Below, one piece after another: positions 46,796-54,780 of a stretch of DNA of 64,000 nucleotides (position 1 is the stretch's first letter; each line of letters begins with the position of its first letter). Under the pieces are notes generated by a model that was not told the DNA's origin, did no database searches, and worked only from the letters and a program-made list of their open reading frames with translations. The translations under genes were made by a program, and so were the position numbers. The DNA is from Leifsonia tongyongensis (GTDB lineage Bacteria > Actinomycetota > Actinomycetes > Actinomycetales > Microbacteriaceae), in assembly GCF_010686705.1 (NCBI RefSeq), contig NZ_JAAGWY010000004.1, positions 307,255 through 371,254 of the forward strand. The letters run 5' to 3'.

Positions 46796-48073
46796 TCAAA
46801 GAGCCTCGTGTGTGTGCAGTGTGTGTGCAGTGACTGCTTTTCGGGGCACGATGGCAGCCGCGCGTTCTGCGGCGTCCCTCGAGGCCGAACCGATCAGATG
46901 GCCATAAATGTCAGACGTTATGCCGACTGACGTGTGCCCCAGTCGTTTCGACACCACGGCAATGTCAGTGCCCGATGCGATCATGAGTGAAGCGTTCTCG
47001 TGGCGCTGGCCGTGGAAGGTCAGCTTTGGAAGCTTTGCCTTCACTCGCAGCTTGTCGAACAGCCGGGTAGCGTACTGCGGCTTGAGCGGTTCGCCGTTTT
47101 CGTAGGTGAAGATGTAGCCGCTGTCACGGTACGCCTCGCCCCATTCGTCGGCTTCCTGCTGCTGGGTCAGCTTCCACGCGATCAGCACCCCGGCCAGAGT
47201 GTCATCAATATCGATGACGCGGTTTTGGCCGGCGACCGTCTTTACATCACCTTCAACAATTGCAGGCCCAGCCTGGGTGCGGTTGTTCGCGACGGTGATG
47301 CGTCGCTTGGTCATGTCCACGTCTGACCATCGCAGGCCGATTGCTTCGCCGCGTCGCAGTCCAGTAAACACGACCGTTTCGAACAGGGCGCTCAGTCGGT
47401 GCTTGGCGGCGGTATCGAGGAACACGCCAACCTGATCCGGCTCCCACACCTTCACTTTCTTGGATTCGACTGCGGGCAGCTCGATTCCAAGGCTGGGGTT
47501 GTGATCGATCAGCGCTGACTTTTCAGCCGCGCGCAACGACCCCTGGATAACGGCAGCCATCCGGCGAATCGTTGTAGCTCCCCGGCCAGCGTCCATCTGC
47601 TCAGCAACGAAAGCATTGATGTGGAAGCGGCGAATGTCCGTGAGCTTCATACGCCCCAGAGCTGACGGGGCGATGTCGTTGCGAATGTATCGGGCATAGT
47701 TGTCCAGCGTGGTCGCCGCGAGGCCCTTACCGGTCACTGCCCGCCGTGGGAGCCACTTTGCGAGGTAGTCGGCGTAGACCTCTTTCGTCGGTGCCACGTA
47801 CGTTCCACGGTCCAATTTGACCGCTTCTGCGTTGCGAGCTTTCTGGGCCTCCGCCTTGGTGCTGAATGTGGCCTGTCGGATCTGAAGGCGCTTTCCCGTT
47901 CTGGGGTCCACACCTCCTGCGAGGTAGAATCCCCACTTGCCGTGCTTCGGGTCTGAAACCAGCAGGGGGCAGGCCCTGGCGATCTGTTCGGGGCTTGCGC
48001 CCACCGGGAGAGAAGCAAACTGGCGCTTGTTCTCGTCCCGGCAACCGCAGCGCCTGTAAATGTCAGCGCTCAT
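46796..48073 (-). CDS. int: Phage-type tyrosine integrase
   Basis: The 425-residue protein integrates the element at tRNA-Pro. It has an N-terminal arm-binding (AP2-like) domain, HGKWGFYLAGGVDPRTGKRL with QATFSTKAEAQKARNAEA, then a core-binding SAM-like domain (residues about 95-185). The catalytic domain has R in FTGLRRGEAIGLRW, HxxR as HGQRHENASLM, H of RLGHTSVGIT and nucleophile Tyr in DIYGHL. Its 3' end lies 56 bp from the att core, the usual place. The ATG overlaps the upstream XRE gene by 11 bp, so integrase and regulator are probably cotranscribed. Confidence 0.94.
   Translation of the reverse strand: MSADIYRRCGCRDENKRQFASLPVGASPEQIARACPLLVSDPKHGKWGFYLAGGVDPRTGKRLQIRQATFSTKAEAQKARNAEAVKLDRGTYVAPTKEVYADYLAKWLPRRAVTGKGLAATTLDNYARYIRNDIAPSALGRMKLTDIRRFHINAFVAEQMDAGRGATTIRRMAAVIQGSLRAAEKSALIDHNPSLGIELPAVESKKVKVWEPDQVGVFLDTAAKHRLSALFETVVFTGLRRGEAIGLRWSDVDMTKRRITVANNRTQAGPAIVEGDVKTVAGQNRVIDIDDTLAGVLIAWKLTQQQEADEWGEAYRDSGYIFTYENGEPLKPQYATRLFDKLRVKAKLPKLTFHGQRHENASLMIASGTDIAVVSKRLGHTSVGITSDIYGHLIGSASRDAAERAAAIVPRKAVTAHTLHTHEAL
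46809..46829 (+). repeat. Left pair of putative integrase arm-type sites
   Basis: Two direct copies of TGTGTGTGCA (46809-46818, 46820-46829), 11 bp apart, lie inside the int 3' end and encode its HTLHTHEAL tail on the other strand. Two related copies with the same orientation sit at 63693-63714 at the other end. Confidence 0.5.
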
Positions 48074-48383
48074 AGATCCATCCCCAACCGTGTTCGTCGT
48101 GTTCGACTAGGAACCGCTCGAGCGGAACCTTCAGCGCATTCGACACGTGGTACAGATGCTCCACGGTCAGGTTCGCTTTGCCATTGATGATGCGGCCCGC
48201 GTAGTCGTACGAAACGCCCAGCATGGTCGCCAGATCCTTGCGGCGCACGTCATGCCAGATGCACGCAACACGGATGTTCTCGCAGGCGATTGACCGCACC
48301 GATGGTGCAGGTGCGTAATTTTGCGCACCTGCACCCGGTGTGACCGTCGCCTGCCGCAGCAGGGTCGGGGCGGTCGGCATCAT
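48063..48383 (-). CDS. XRE-family regulator next to the integrase
   Basis: The 106-residue protein carries a Cro/CI-type HTH in residues about 35-90 (RRKDLATMLGVSYDYAGRII, then LTVEHLYHVSNALKVPLERF). The N-terminal 30 residues are Ala/Pro-rich. Candidates are element repressor or integrase-linked directionality factor. It is translated from tandem ATGs overlapping the stop of the next upstream gene and runs into int. Confidence 0.8.
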   Translation of the reverse strand: MMPTAPTLLRQATVTPGAGAQNYAPAPSVRSIACENIRVACIWHDVRRKDLATMLGVSYDYAGRIINGKANLTVEHLYHVSNALKVPLERFLVEHDEHGWGWIYER

Positions 48384-48745
48384 TAGCGGGTTGCCCCGTC
48401 GATGACTTCCCAGCCGCTCTTGCCGTTCGACATCTCGAATGAGAAGTCCACTCCTGCAGCCTTGAGCGATTCGATGACTTCACCCAGCCCCGGCTCGTCA
48501 AGCAGCTCGCCAGCGGACAGGCCGAAGTAGTACAGGATGCGGAGGAACTCGGTGAGGGTGACATCACCCAGCCGAGCCAGGATGTCAGCGCTGTCGAGTT
48601 CGTGCTCCTGCATCTCTGCTGCGATGACCTTGCGTGCGTTCCTGAGAACGCCAGCAACGTGATCGTCTCCGTAGTTCGCCCACGGGATATCCGTGCTGGC
48701 TCCGATGCCCTGGTTGGTGGAATCGGTAGAATTGGTGTCGTTCAT
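48383..48745 (-). CDS. Hypothetical element protein, possibly regulatory
   Basis: 120 residues, no recognised family. The N terminus is Asn/Thr/Ser-rich (MNDTNSTDSTNQG). The middle is helical (RKVIAAEMQEHELDSADILA, then LTEFLRILYYFGLSAGELL), resembling the helix spacing of small XRE-like domains. AAAGGA precedes the ATG. It belongs to the leftward regulator-integrase operon, so a control function is likely but inferred. Confidence 0.65.
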   Translation of the reverse strand: MNDTNSTDSTNQGIGASTDIPWANYGDDHVAGVLRNARKVIAAEMQEHELDSADILARLGDVTLTEFLRILYYFGLSAGELLDEPGLGEVIESLKAAGVDFSFEMSNGKSGWEVIDGATR

Positions 48746-48833
48746 GATGTGTTCCTTTCAGGTGTTACATCGTGGATGCTGCTCCCGGTCTGTTCGCGCA
48801 GGCCGGGAGCGTTTTCGTTTCGGCCTTGTGCCG

Positions 48834-49478
48834 CTACGTCTCTAGTTCGCCGCCCTTAGGGCCATCTGCTGGCCCAAGGTAGCCCTTCTTCCTGCTCATG
48901 CCGACCCACCGCGCGGCAGTCGAGTGCGACTTGAAAAAGTGCTTCGCGACTTCCTGGGTTGGGTTCTCGCCATCTGCCCATGCCTGCCGGTACACCTCTG
49001 CCACCTCTTTGAGAAGCGCGTCAGTAACGCGATCACGGCGACGAGTCGCAGGAAGGTCTTTGACTGCCAAAAGAGCCTCGTAGTGTCTACGCATCTTCTC
49101 TTGCTCGTCAAGGTCGTCGTCGTCATCGGTGCGCTGAAAGACCAGTTGCAGGATCGCTTTCGATTTCCACCATGACAACGGTCTAAGGGACTTGACCAGC
49201 TTGAGTGCCTCGTCTACTTCAAGGCCCACGCTCACAACATTCATTAGGAATGGCTCGCCCTCGTGAACGATGAAGTTCAGCGCTATCGCTATGGGGCTGG
49301 CGTCCTGGCTCTCGTCGTCCCTTCTGACAAATACGTAGAAGATGCCGGGAACGGTTGACCGCCCCACCTGCACATTTTTCACACGCTCCACTTTTGCCGG
49401 CGTGAGAAACCAGCCGACGCCGACGTGCACCAAGTACCCCTCAGGGGCAAGGAACGATTCGCTGTCTTCAATCGGCAT
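48834..49478 (-). CDS. Hypothetical element protein with C-terminal HTH
   Basis: 214 residues. The N-terminal 140 residues form a mixed alpha/beta domain (GYLVHVGVGWFLTPAKVERV) of unknown type. The last 70 residues have an HTH-like segment (TQEVAKHFFKSHSTAARWVG, then RKKGYLGPA) seen in actinobacterial mobile elements for recognising specific DNA. It is divergently transcribed from the HTH gene at 49589 and separated from the next leftward gene by 88 bp. It may be the main repressor; direct evidence is lacking. Confidence 0.6.
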   Translation of the reverse strand: MPIEDSESFLAPEGYLVHVGVGWFLTPAKVERVKNVQVGRSTVPGIFYVFVRRDDESQDASPIAIALNFIVHEGEPFLMNVVSVGLEVDEALKLVKSLRPLSWWKSKAILQLVFQRTDDDDDLDEQEKMRRHYEALLAVKDLPATRRRDRVTDALLKEVAEVYRQAWADGENPTQEVAKHFFKSHSTAARWVGMSRKKGYLGPADGPKGGELET

Positions 49479-49588
49479 ACCTCAATCCTCTCATATCGGC
49501 AAGTAAATGGCAAGCCTATACCTGTACTGATTTTGAAATGGTTAAGCTAAACGACTATGAAGTGACATAGATGTGGCAAAATGGGGTT
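49479..49588. promoter_or_regulatory. Central divergent promoter region of the element
   Basis: About 110 AT-rich bp between the leftward regulator operon and the rightward replication operon, with a GGCAAG direct repeat (about 49499 and 49511) and several TA-rich hexamers. This is the expected place of the lysogeny switch operators. Confidence 0.45.
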
Positions 49589-49816
49589 ATGACCAAAACT
49601 GACCCTGCCAAGATCGCCAAAGCGCGTGCGGCTGCCTCGAATGGTGAGGGCCGCGCACTGCGACTCAAGAACCGCTTGTCGCTATCAGAGGTCGCCTCAG
49701 TCTGCGAGGTGGACCAATCCGCCGTGTGGCGATGGGAACAAGGGGAACGTGCCCCGCGCGCAGCAGCGGCGATTCGGTATGCCAACCTGCTCGACATCCT
49801 GCGAGGCCTAACGTGA
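49589..49816 (+). CDS. Small HTH DNA-binding protein
   Basis: 75 residues; ATG 49589 was chosen over 49571. LSLSEVASVCEVDQSAVWRW followed by EQGERAPRAAAAIRYANLL is a compact HTH of XRE type. As the first rightward gene it is in the position of a Cro-like or activator protein. Its stop overlaps the next GTG by 4 bp. Confidence 0.75.
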   Translation: MTKTDPAKIAKARAAASNGEGRALRLKNRLSLSEVASVCEVDQSAVWRWEQGERAPRAAAAIRYANLLDILRGLT

Positions 49817-49995
49817 CCATCGATGAACTCCGCAGTCGCCTGACGATCACTGTTCCTGAGGCAGGCGAACTGCTCGGAATAGGACGCCGACAGGCGTACT
49901 CCGCTGCGAAGGATGGCACGCTCCCTGTCCTGCACATCGGCTCTCGCGTCGTCGTCAAGGCTCAGGCCCTGCTCGACCTGCTCGAGGCCAACTAG
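49813..49995 (+). CDS. AlpA/excisionase-like winged-helix protein
   Basis: The GTG start inside the preceding stop gives 60 residues. The sequence TVPEAGELLGIGRRQAYSAA and DGTLPVLHIGSRVVVKAQAL is the MerR/excisionase-type HTH (helix-turn-helix domain 17) used by Xis and AlpA. It is the likely recombination directionality factor or transcription activator of the element. Too short for most gene callers at this start. Confidence 0.8.
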   Translation: MTIDELRSRLTITVPEAGELLGIGRRQAYSAAKDGTLPVLHIGSRVVVKAQALLDLLEAN

Positions 49996-50076
49996 CAACA
50001 CCTGCACTACCTCACGGCGTTCAGCCGAACCCAGGCACATTGAACACGTTACGCAGACCCGGATGGACCTTTCCGA

Positions 50077-50502
50077 ATGCCGCTTTTCACTTCCGCCAAT
50101 TCAGTGCTTCACAATGCACTGTTCGATTTTGACCCCGCCGAATACGACGGCCTGACCCGCGACGACTTGACCGATGAGGTCATCCGCAAATACCAGCGCG
50201 CTAAGACGTGGCGCGACAACCACATTGCAGCTCGGGACATTCACTCTGACCCCACGTTTCGCGCCTTCCTCGCTTCCTACCGCCAGCCCAAGGGCAATCG
50301 GACGCCGCTGGCAAAGCTGAGGAGCGAACTGGCGGAAGCATCTGCCGACGCCGCGAACCTCTGCCGCACGATCCGCCGTTGGGGTCGGCTGCTCAAAGAG
50401 GAAGAGTACGACCAGCTCAACAGCGAACTTGAGGGCTGCTTTCTCAGGGCTGAAGCGATCGAACGGGAGCTGTCCCGCATCGCTGAGAGCATCGCCGCGT
50501 GA
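50077..50502 (+). CDS. Hypothetical element protein
   Basis: 141 residues, not recognised. Charged and helical, with a predicted coiled coil around residues 85-140 (LKEEEYDQLNSELEGCFLRA). It is translated as part of the rightward replication operon; its stop overlaps the next GTG by 4 bp. An 81-bp gap precedes it. Confidence 0.6.
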   Translation: MPLFTSANSVLHNALFDFDPAEYDGLTRDDLTDEVIRKYQRAKTWRDNHIAARDIHSDPTFRAFLASYRQPKGNRTPLAKLRSELAEASADAANLCRTIRRWGRLLKEEEYDQLNSELEGCFLRAEAIERELSRIAESIAA

Positions 50503-50828
50503 GGGCGCTTATCGGTGCCAGTGTCGAAAAGGCACTGGACGCCACCCTTTGGCGACTCATGACCAACGAAATCGGGCTGCACGACTGCACGCCCGCCATC
50601 ATCGGCCTCTACTCAATCGGGTACGACCACGGCAGACAATCCATGCTGCCCGAACTCGAGCGCGCCCAGGATGACCGGGACGCTTTGTACGAACGTTGCT
50701 ACAATCCCGGCTCCAAGCTCGCTGACGTGCGCCTCCGACGTATGCGTGCAGCCGCTGAAGAATACTGGGCCGAATTCGTAGCGCAAGCCGCAGCCGAACA
50801 GGCTGCAACCGAAGGCCGCGATGAGTAA
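50499..50828 (+). CDS. Hypothetical element protein
   Basis: 109 residues with no family match that I recognise. Helical segments TPAIIGLYSIGYDHGRQSML and AAAEEYWAEFVAQAAAEQAA suggest a small cytosolic helical protein. Its GTG and stop overlap both neighbours (4 and 8 bp), showing tight coupling to the ATPase gene behind it; an accessory replication role is inference only. Confidence 0.6.
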   Translation: MRALIGASVEKALDATLWRLMTNEIGLHDCTPAIIGLYSIGYDHGRQSMLPELERAQDDRDALYERCYNPGSKLADVRLRRMRAAAEEYWAEFVAQAAAEQAATEGRDE

Positions 50829-51786
50829 CGCGCGGGCACTGCGACCACTCGCAGATGAGATCCGCACCATCCCCGAACTACTGGCCGCACCCAAGCCTGT
50901 GGAAGTCGTAGCAGGCACATTCGATGAAGGCACAGTGTGTCTGATCGGCGGCTACTGGGGAACAGCCAAGTCGTTCCACGCCGTCTCCATCGCAGGGGCA
51001 GTCGCTACTGGTACCGCATGGTACGGGCGCACGGCAGCACAGCGACGAGTCCTCTATATCGCAGCGGAAGGCACCTACGGCATTGGCGCACGCTTCCACG
51101 CCTGGGCAACCCACCACGGCGTAACCATCCCAGACCGGGAACTCGAGGTGATGACAGTCCCCGTGCAACTCACCGACCCCGAAAAGGTGGCTGAGCTGTG
51201 CAAGGTCATCGAAGCCCACCAATACCGGTTCATCGTCGTGGACACCCTCTCCAAGTCCATCGTCGGAGCAGACGAAAACTCCGCCAAAGACATGAGCGTC
51301 GCCGTGTCAGCCCTCTACGACATCCTCGACGCCACAAACGGCGGAAACGTTCTCGTCCTCCACCACACCGGCAAAGACAAAACCACCGTCCGCGGATCAT
51401 CAGCCCTCGAAGCCGGCGTAGACATCGCCTACCTCAGCGAATCAGACGGCGACATCTTCAGACTCAAACGCACTAAACGCAAAGACGGCCCCCTCGAGGA
51501 CGAACGCAGCTTCGAACTTGTCCCCGTCGATGACACCGAATCAGTGACACTTTCTGTCCGCTGGGGTGCGGACATGACCGACAAAGCCAAGACGCTCTTG
51601 TCCGTCCTTGTCCAGAATTTCGGTGCTCTCGGTGCCACGAAAGCCGAACTCCGCAACGTCTCCGAAATGGCCCCCGCCACCTTCCACCGCAGCCTCAAAT
51701 CCCTTCTAGAACAAGGGCACATCCACAACAGCGGAACCGAAGCGCGGCCCCACTACAAGCCCACCGAAACCACCATCCCCTCATAG
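50821..51786 (+). CDS. RepA-like AAA ATPase (replicative helicase type)
   Basis: The 321-residue protein is a RecA-fold AAA_25/RepA-type ATPase. It has Walker A in GGYWGTAKSFHAVSIAGAVA, Walker B in FIVVDTLSKSI, and sensor-like VLVLHHTGKDKTTVRGSSAL. The C-terminal 70 residues form a winged helix (GATKAELRNVSEMAPATFHR). Such proteins load at iterons or act as hexameric helicases for plasmids, satellites and phages. It is directly followed by an iteron-like region (51790-51880). It suggests that the island replicates autonomously after excision. Confidence 0.82.
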   Translation: MSNARALRPLADEIRTIPELLAAPKPVEVVAGTFDEGTVCLIGGYWGTAKSFHAVSIAGAVATGTAWYGRTAAQRRVLYIAAEGTYGIGARFHAWATHHGVTIPDRELEVMTVPVQLTDPEKVAELCKVIEAHQYRFIVVDTLSKSIVGADENSAKDMSVAVSALYDILDATNGGNVLVLHHTGKDKTTVRGSSALEAGVDIAYLSESDGDIFRLKRTKRKDGPLEDERSFELVPVDDTESVTLSVRWGADMTDKAKTLLSVLVQNFGALGATKAELRNVSEMAPATFHRSLKSLLEQGHIHNSGTEARPHYKPTETTIPS

Positions 51787-51789
51787 CCA

Positions 51790-51880
51790 TGTCCGCACTG
51801 TCCGCAGTTGTCCGCCCTATCAGTGACATGTCCGTCCGTCCCCCTCTCTATAGAGGGGACAAAGGACACCGACACGGACA
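51790..51880. other. Putative replication origin (iterons around a stem-loop)
   Basis: TGTCC repeats at 51790, 51799, 51809 and 51829 lie left of a stem-loop at 51841-51858 (CCCCTCT/AGAGGGG, 4-nt loop). Inverted GGACA copies at 51857, 51864 and 51876 lie to its right. Two further TGTCC copies (51599, 51609) lie in the ATPase 3' end. No convincing gene lies between 51787 and 52113. Confidence 0.5.
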
Positions 51881-52113
51881 AACAGACACCCAGAAACGAG
51901 AAACGACCCATGACCAAGGAAGCAACCCCATGAGCACCAAACACCCAAATACCAGTGCTGGCCGGTCTGCCCGTGCCATCGAGGCGATTTCCCCGAACTC
52001 CCCGCGCGCGCGTACCCGGCTGCACACACAGCGCACACACACGCCCAACAACCCAGTGTTTGCAAGGGTTTCCGGGTGGCCCGTTGTCACCGTGTCAAGT
52101 GCGGGGGTGGCTC

Positions 52114-52335
52114 ATGCATGACGACAGGAAGCGCGCTGTGACCATTCAGAAGCAGCTTGCAGCCGAGTACGGCGAAGCGATGCAGGCCGTTCGCGAGCAT
52201 GACAACCACCTTGCGCAGACGATCAGCTTGTACGTGTCAGCGCTGCGTACCGAGTGCGCCAGCCGGCGCGTGGAGGCTTCCGAGCTGCACGCCCTGCTCA
52301 ACGGTGTGACAGGGGGCCACGATGGACACGCCTGA
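52114..52335 (+). CDS. Hypothetical helical element protein
   Basis: 73 residues from ATG 52114. The sequence is almost entirely helical (AVTIQKQLAAEYGEAMQAVR, then LAQTISLYVSALRTECASRR). No family recognised. Its end overlaps the terminase-small-like gene by 14 bp, so it belongs to the same transcript. Confidence 0.55.
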   Translation: MHDDRKRAVTIQKQLAAEYGEAMQAVREHDNHLAQTISLYVSALRTECASRRVEASELHALLNGVTGGHDGHA

Positions 52336-52876
52336 CGACTGGACCCCGGCATTCCCTGGGCAGCGGCCCCCGTTCCAGCCCGGTAACCGGCTCAGCGTCG
52401 GCAACAAGGGACCACTCAAGCACGGAGCCAACTCGCCAGTACGCATCGCAGCACGAGCCGCCGAGATATCCAAGGGGCTGCGCGAACAGTTCAACTACCT
52501 CAACGCTCCGAGTTTCAAAGGCGAACTGGCGATGTACGCGCGAGCGCAGGCGCGAGCGGATCTGTTCGAAGACTGGATGGAAACGCTCACCGACGAAGAG
52601 TTGATGTACCCAGGCGCAGGGAAGTCCACACCTTGGGAGCTACACCTCGAGCTATCCACGCGCGCAGCCAACCTCTCGAGTCATCTCGGCTTCATCCCGT
52701 CCACGTTCCACCAAGTGGCGGACAAGATCGCACGGGCAGAGCGCACCATGGCCAAGCGCGCAGAGGCAGCGCAGTTACAGGCTGACCTGCGCCAAGCGGT
52801 AGGTAAGCAGATGATCGAGAAGGCTCGCAACGGTGAGGAATGGTTCCCCGGATTCAACATCGGCGGTCGCAAATGA
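52322..52876 (+). CDS. Terminase small subunit-like protein
   Basis: The 184-residue protein has the N-terminal phage signature PPFQPGNRLSVGNKGPLKHG found in small-terminase-type proteins of actinophages. A long helical region and a C-terminal coiled segment (KIARAERTMAKRAEAAQLQA) follow. TerS binds pac/cos DNA and directs packaging by the large terminase. No large terminase follows: 52877-53030 is unusual AT-rich sequence and then a minus-strand gene. A lone terS behind a rep-origin module is the satellite arrangement. Family assignment is moderate. Confidence 0.6.
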   Translation: MDTPDDWTPAFPGQRPPFQPGNRLSVGNKGPLKHGANSPVRIAARAAEISKGLREQFNYLNAPSFKGELAMYARAQARADLFEDWMETLTDEELMYPGAGKSTPWELHLELSTRAANLSSHLGFIPSTFHQVADKIARAERTMAKRAEAAQLQADLRQAVGKQMIEKARNGEEWFPGFNIGGRK

Positions 52877-53030
52877 AGACCCCCACCACCCCACCCACCC
52901 CCCCTCTGAGCGACGAGGACACCCCCGGTTTACCCGCGTCGGTGCGCGAGCCATTTTTCATTTTGGATTTTTATGAAGGGGGCGGTGTCCAAAAAAATAT
53001 CGCGAAAAAAATCCTGAAACTTGTTTTTTG
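52877..53030. other. AT-rich junction behind the terS-like gene
   Basis: An ATG overlapping the terS-like stop opens MKTPTTPPTPPLSDEDTPGL, which runs on into composition unlike any terminase. From about 52950 the sequence turns to runs of A and T unlike its surroundings. No gene or clear terminator is supported; it looks like a rearrangement joint or a cis-acting site. Confidence 0.4.
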
Positions 53031-53588
53031 TCAGCGGATGGTGGCGCTGAATGTTCTCGCTTCGCTGCTGTTCGCTGCTGTCGTCCATCTGATCACTATT
53101 GTTACGGCTTTTGGTGATGTGTGGCGTCGTCTGAACGTGAATCCAACGCCCTCATCGGGTTCTACGTTCTGCCAATGGTCGTGGTCTGGGACGATCCACT
53201 GTTCGTCAGTGTTGGTTGGCGTGAGGACGTATACGTACCTCACCACTTCGCCTGTGTTGTTGACTGCGCGCCATTTCTGGTCCATTGAGGCATCTGTAAG
53301 CGCTTCGATGATCCAGTCCTGGTGTGGGGTCGCTTGGGCTTTCAGTAACGCTGTGTGCTCTTCTGTGGCGTCTGCGATGCGTCGTTGTGACGCTGCGGAG
53401 TCGGTTGCGCTCGCTGCCGATTGTTCGGCTGCTCTCAGCGCTGCGGCTTCGTGCTCGCCCGCCTTGTCGCGCGCGTCTTGGGCGTCAGATCTTGCCTTGC
53501 GTGCTTCGACCACTTGGATGATCGCGACAACGGCTGCGATGACGGCGACGCAGAGTATGCCGAGGTTGATCCAGTTGGAGGCATCCAC
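53031..53588 (-). CDS. Membrane-anchored coiled-coil protein
   Basis: GTG 53588 gives 185 residues. There is one transmembrane helix (INLGILCVAVIAAVVAIIQV), then an Ala/Glu-rich coiled coil (residues 30-85) and a beta-rich cytosolic or extracytoplasmic domain (VRYVYVLTPTNTDEQWIVPD). It is opposite in direction to the surrounding module, as expected of a lysogenic-conversion or cargo gene. It might be a superinfection-exclusion or host-modifying protein; the function is unknown. Confidence 0.65.
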   Translation of the reverse strand: MDASNWINLGILCVAVIAAVVAIIQVVEARKARSDAQDARDKAGEHEAAALRAAEQSAASATDSAASQRRIADATEEHTALLKAQATPHQDWIIEALTDASMDQKWRAVNNTGEVVRYVYVLTPTNTDEQWIVPDHDHWQNVEPDEGVGFTFRRRHTSPKAVTIVIRWTTAANSSEARTFSATIR

Positions 53589-53618
53589 GTTCCGCACTCT
53601 ATCGGCGGTGTGTGCCCG

Positions 53619-53999
53619 GTGACGGCATTGGATGACCTTCTGAAGGGTCCGGTTGCCAATCAGGTGATGCGGTCCCTGTTGCGGGATTTGACGGTTCAGT
53701 TGCGCTCGAATGGGAAGCCTTTTCCGCTGTGGGGCAAGCCTGTTCTCGAGGCGTTGAGTGCCGCGGCGGGGGAGCCGTTGCCGGATTCTGTTAGGTCCGC
53801 TATCGGACCTGCTCCTGTCACTGTGGAACCAACAGCTTGGGTTTCCGTCCACACGGCGGCAGGCGAAGTGGGGAAGTCGGAGCGGCACATTACAAGGCTC
53901 GCGGCACGGGGAAAAGTCCGAGCGAAGCGCGTAAATGAGCGCTCCTGGCAGATAGATCTTGAGAGCTTGAGAAATGTCCTGAGGAGGGCACATGAGTAA
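53619..53999 (+). CDS. Hypothetical protein with C-terminal HTH
   Basis: 126 residues from GTG 53619; another in-frame GTG lies at 53610. The second half (SVHTAAGEVGKSERHITRLA ... RSWQIDLESLRNVLRRAHE) is an excisionase/MerR-type HTH. The first half is helical and unassigned. Its 3' end overlaps the next ATG by 8 bp. It may be a DNA-binding or recombination-control protein of the right-hand module. Confidence 0.6.
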   Translation: MTALDDLLKGPVANQVMRSLLRDLTVQLRSNGKPFPLWGKPVLEALSAAAGEPLPDSVRSAIGPAPVTVEPTAWVSVHTAAGEVGKSERHITRLAARGKVRAKRVNERSWQIDLESLRNVLRRAHE

Positions 54000-54780
54000 G
54001 AGCGTTGACGAAGATCCGGACGTGATTGTCGAGGATGCCGAAGCGAAAGCGGTTGAAGCTGAAGCCTTGGTGACCGCGATTGAGGATCGTATTGTGGCCG
54101 GCGATGACACGGTTACGCATGCGGACCTGTCGGAGCAGATTTCGGTGGCTAGGTTCGCACGCAAGCTGGTTGAGGCTGCCCGCGAGAAGGCCAAGAGCAT
54201 CCGTGAGTCTAAGCGTCAGGTAGTGCTCAGTCAGATTCGCGGCGAGATGGATGCTCACGCGACGGCGGAGGGCACGCGGCGGGTTGAACTGCTCACCAAC
54301 GTGGAATCGGCTGTTCTGGCTTTCGTAAGCGAGTACGCGTCTGACAATGCGAAATTCTCTGATTGGCGCGGGCGTATGGCTGCTGCCGGCGTGAAGCCGA
54401 TTGGGCCGCGCTTCGCCGCCTTGGCGTCCGATCAGGGCTTGTCCTACTCGGATAGTGCCGTCCGTGCGGGGACTCGAGAATTCCAGCCCGAGTACTCGGG
54501 ATTGGTGTTGCAGGGGCTTCTGCATTCACTGCTGAATAGCTCTCAGCTTGGGCGTGAGTATTTCACTGCTGATAACGCTGGCTATCCGACCCGTGACGAG
54601 CTGTTCGCCCGTGTGAGGACGGTGGCGCAGGAGGTTCCAGGTATCCCTGAGGATGCGCTTTTCTACCGTCACGAGAACGGTCAGGTGCATATGCGTGACA
54701 CCGCGCACGCGTGGCCGGCTGAGGATCTGAAGCGGCTTGGTCTGACCCCGATTTCGCGTGAGGAGGCGATTGCCGAATGA
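53992..54780 (+). CDS. Hypothetical phage protein upstream of tail genes
   Basis: 262 residues. An acidic N terminus leads into a long coiled-coil region (residues 15-90: AEAKAVEAEALVTAIEDRIV, RKLVEAAREKAKSIRESKRQ), followed by a globular half. No family recognised. Long coiled coils upstream of tape-measure genes fit scaffold or assembly functions, but this is inference. It overlaps both neighbours (8 and 4 bp). Confidence 0.6.
   Translation: MSKSVDEDPDVIVEDAEAKAVEAEALVTAIEDRIVAGDDTVTHADLSEQISVARFARKLVEAAREKAKSIRESKRQVVLSQIRGEMDAHATAEGTRRVELLTNVESAVLAFVSEYASDNAKFSDWRGRMAAAGVKPIGPRFAALASDQGLSYSDSAVRAGTREFQPEYSGLVLQGLLHSLLNSSQLGREYFTADNAGYPTRDELFARVRTVAQEVPGIPEDALFYRHENGQVHMRDTAHAWPAEDLKRLGLTPISREEAIAE

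Noticed and set aside
51909..52121. Short frames starting at ATG 51909 or 51930
   Set aside because: The first is stopped after seven codons; the second is low-complexity Thr/Pro/Arg-rich without overlap or ribosome-site support, lying beside the iteron region.
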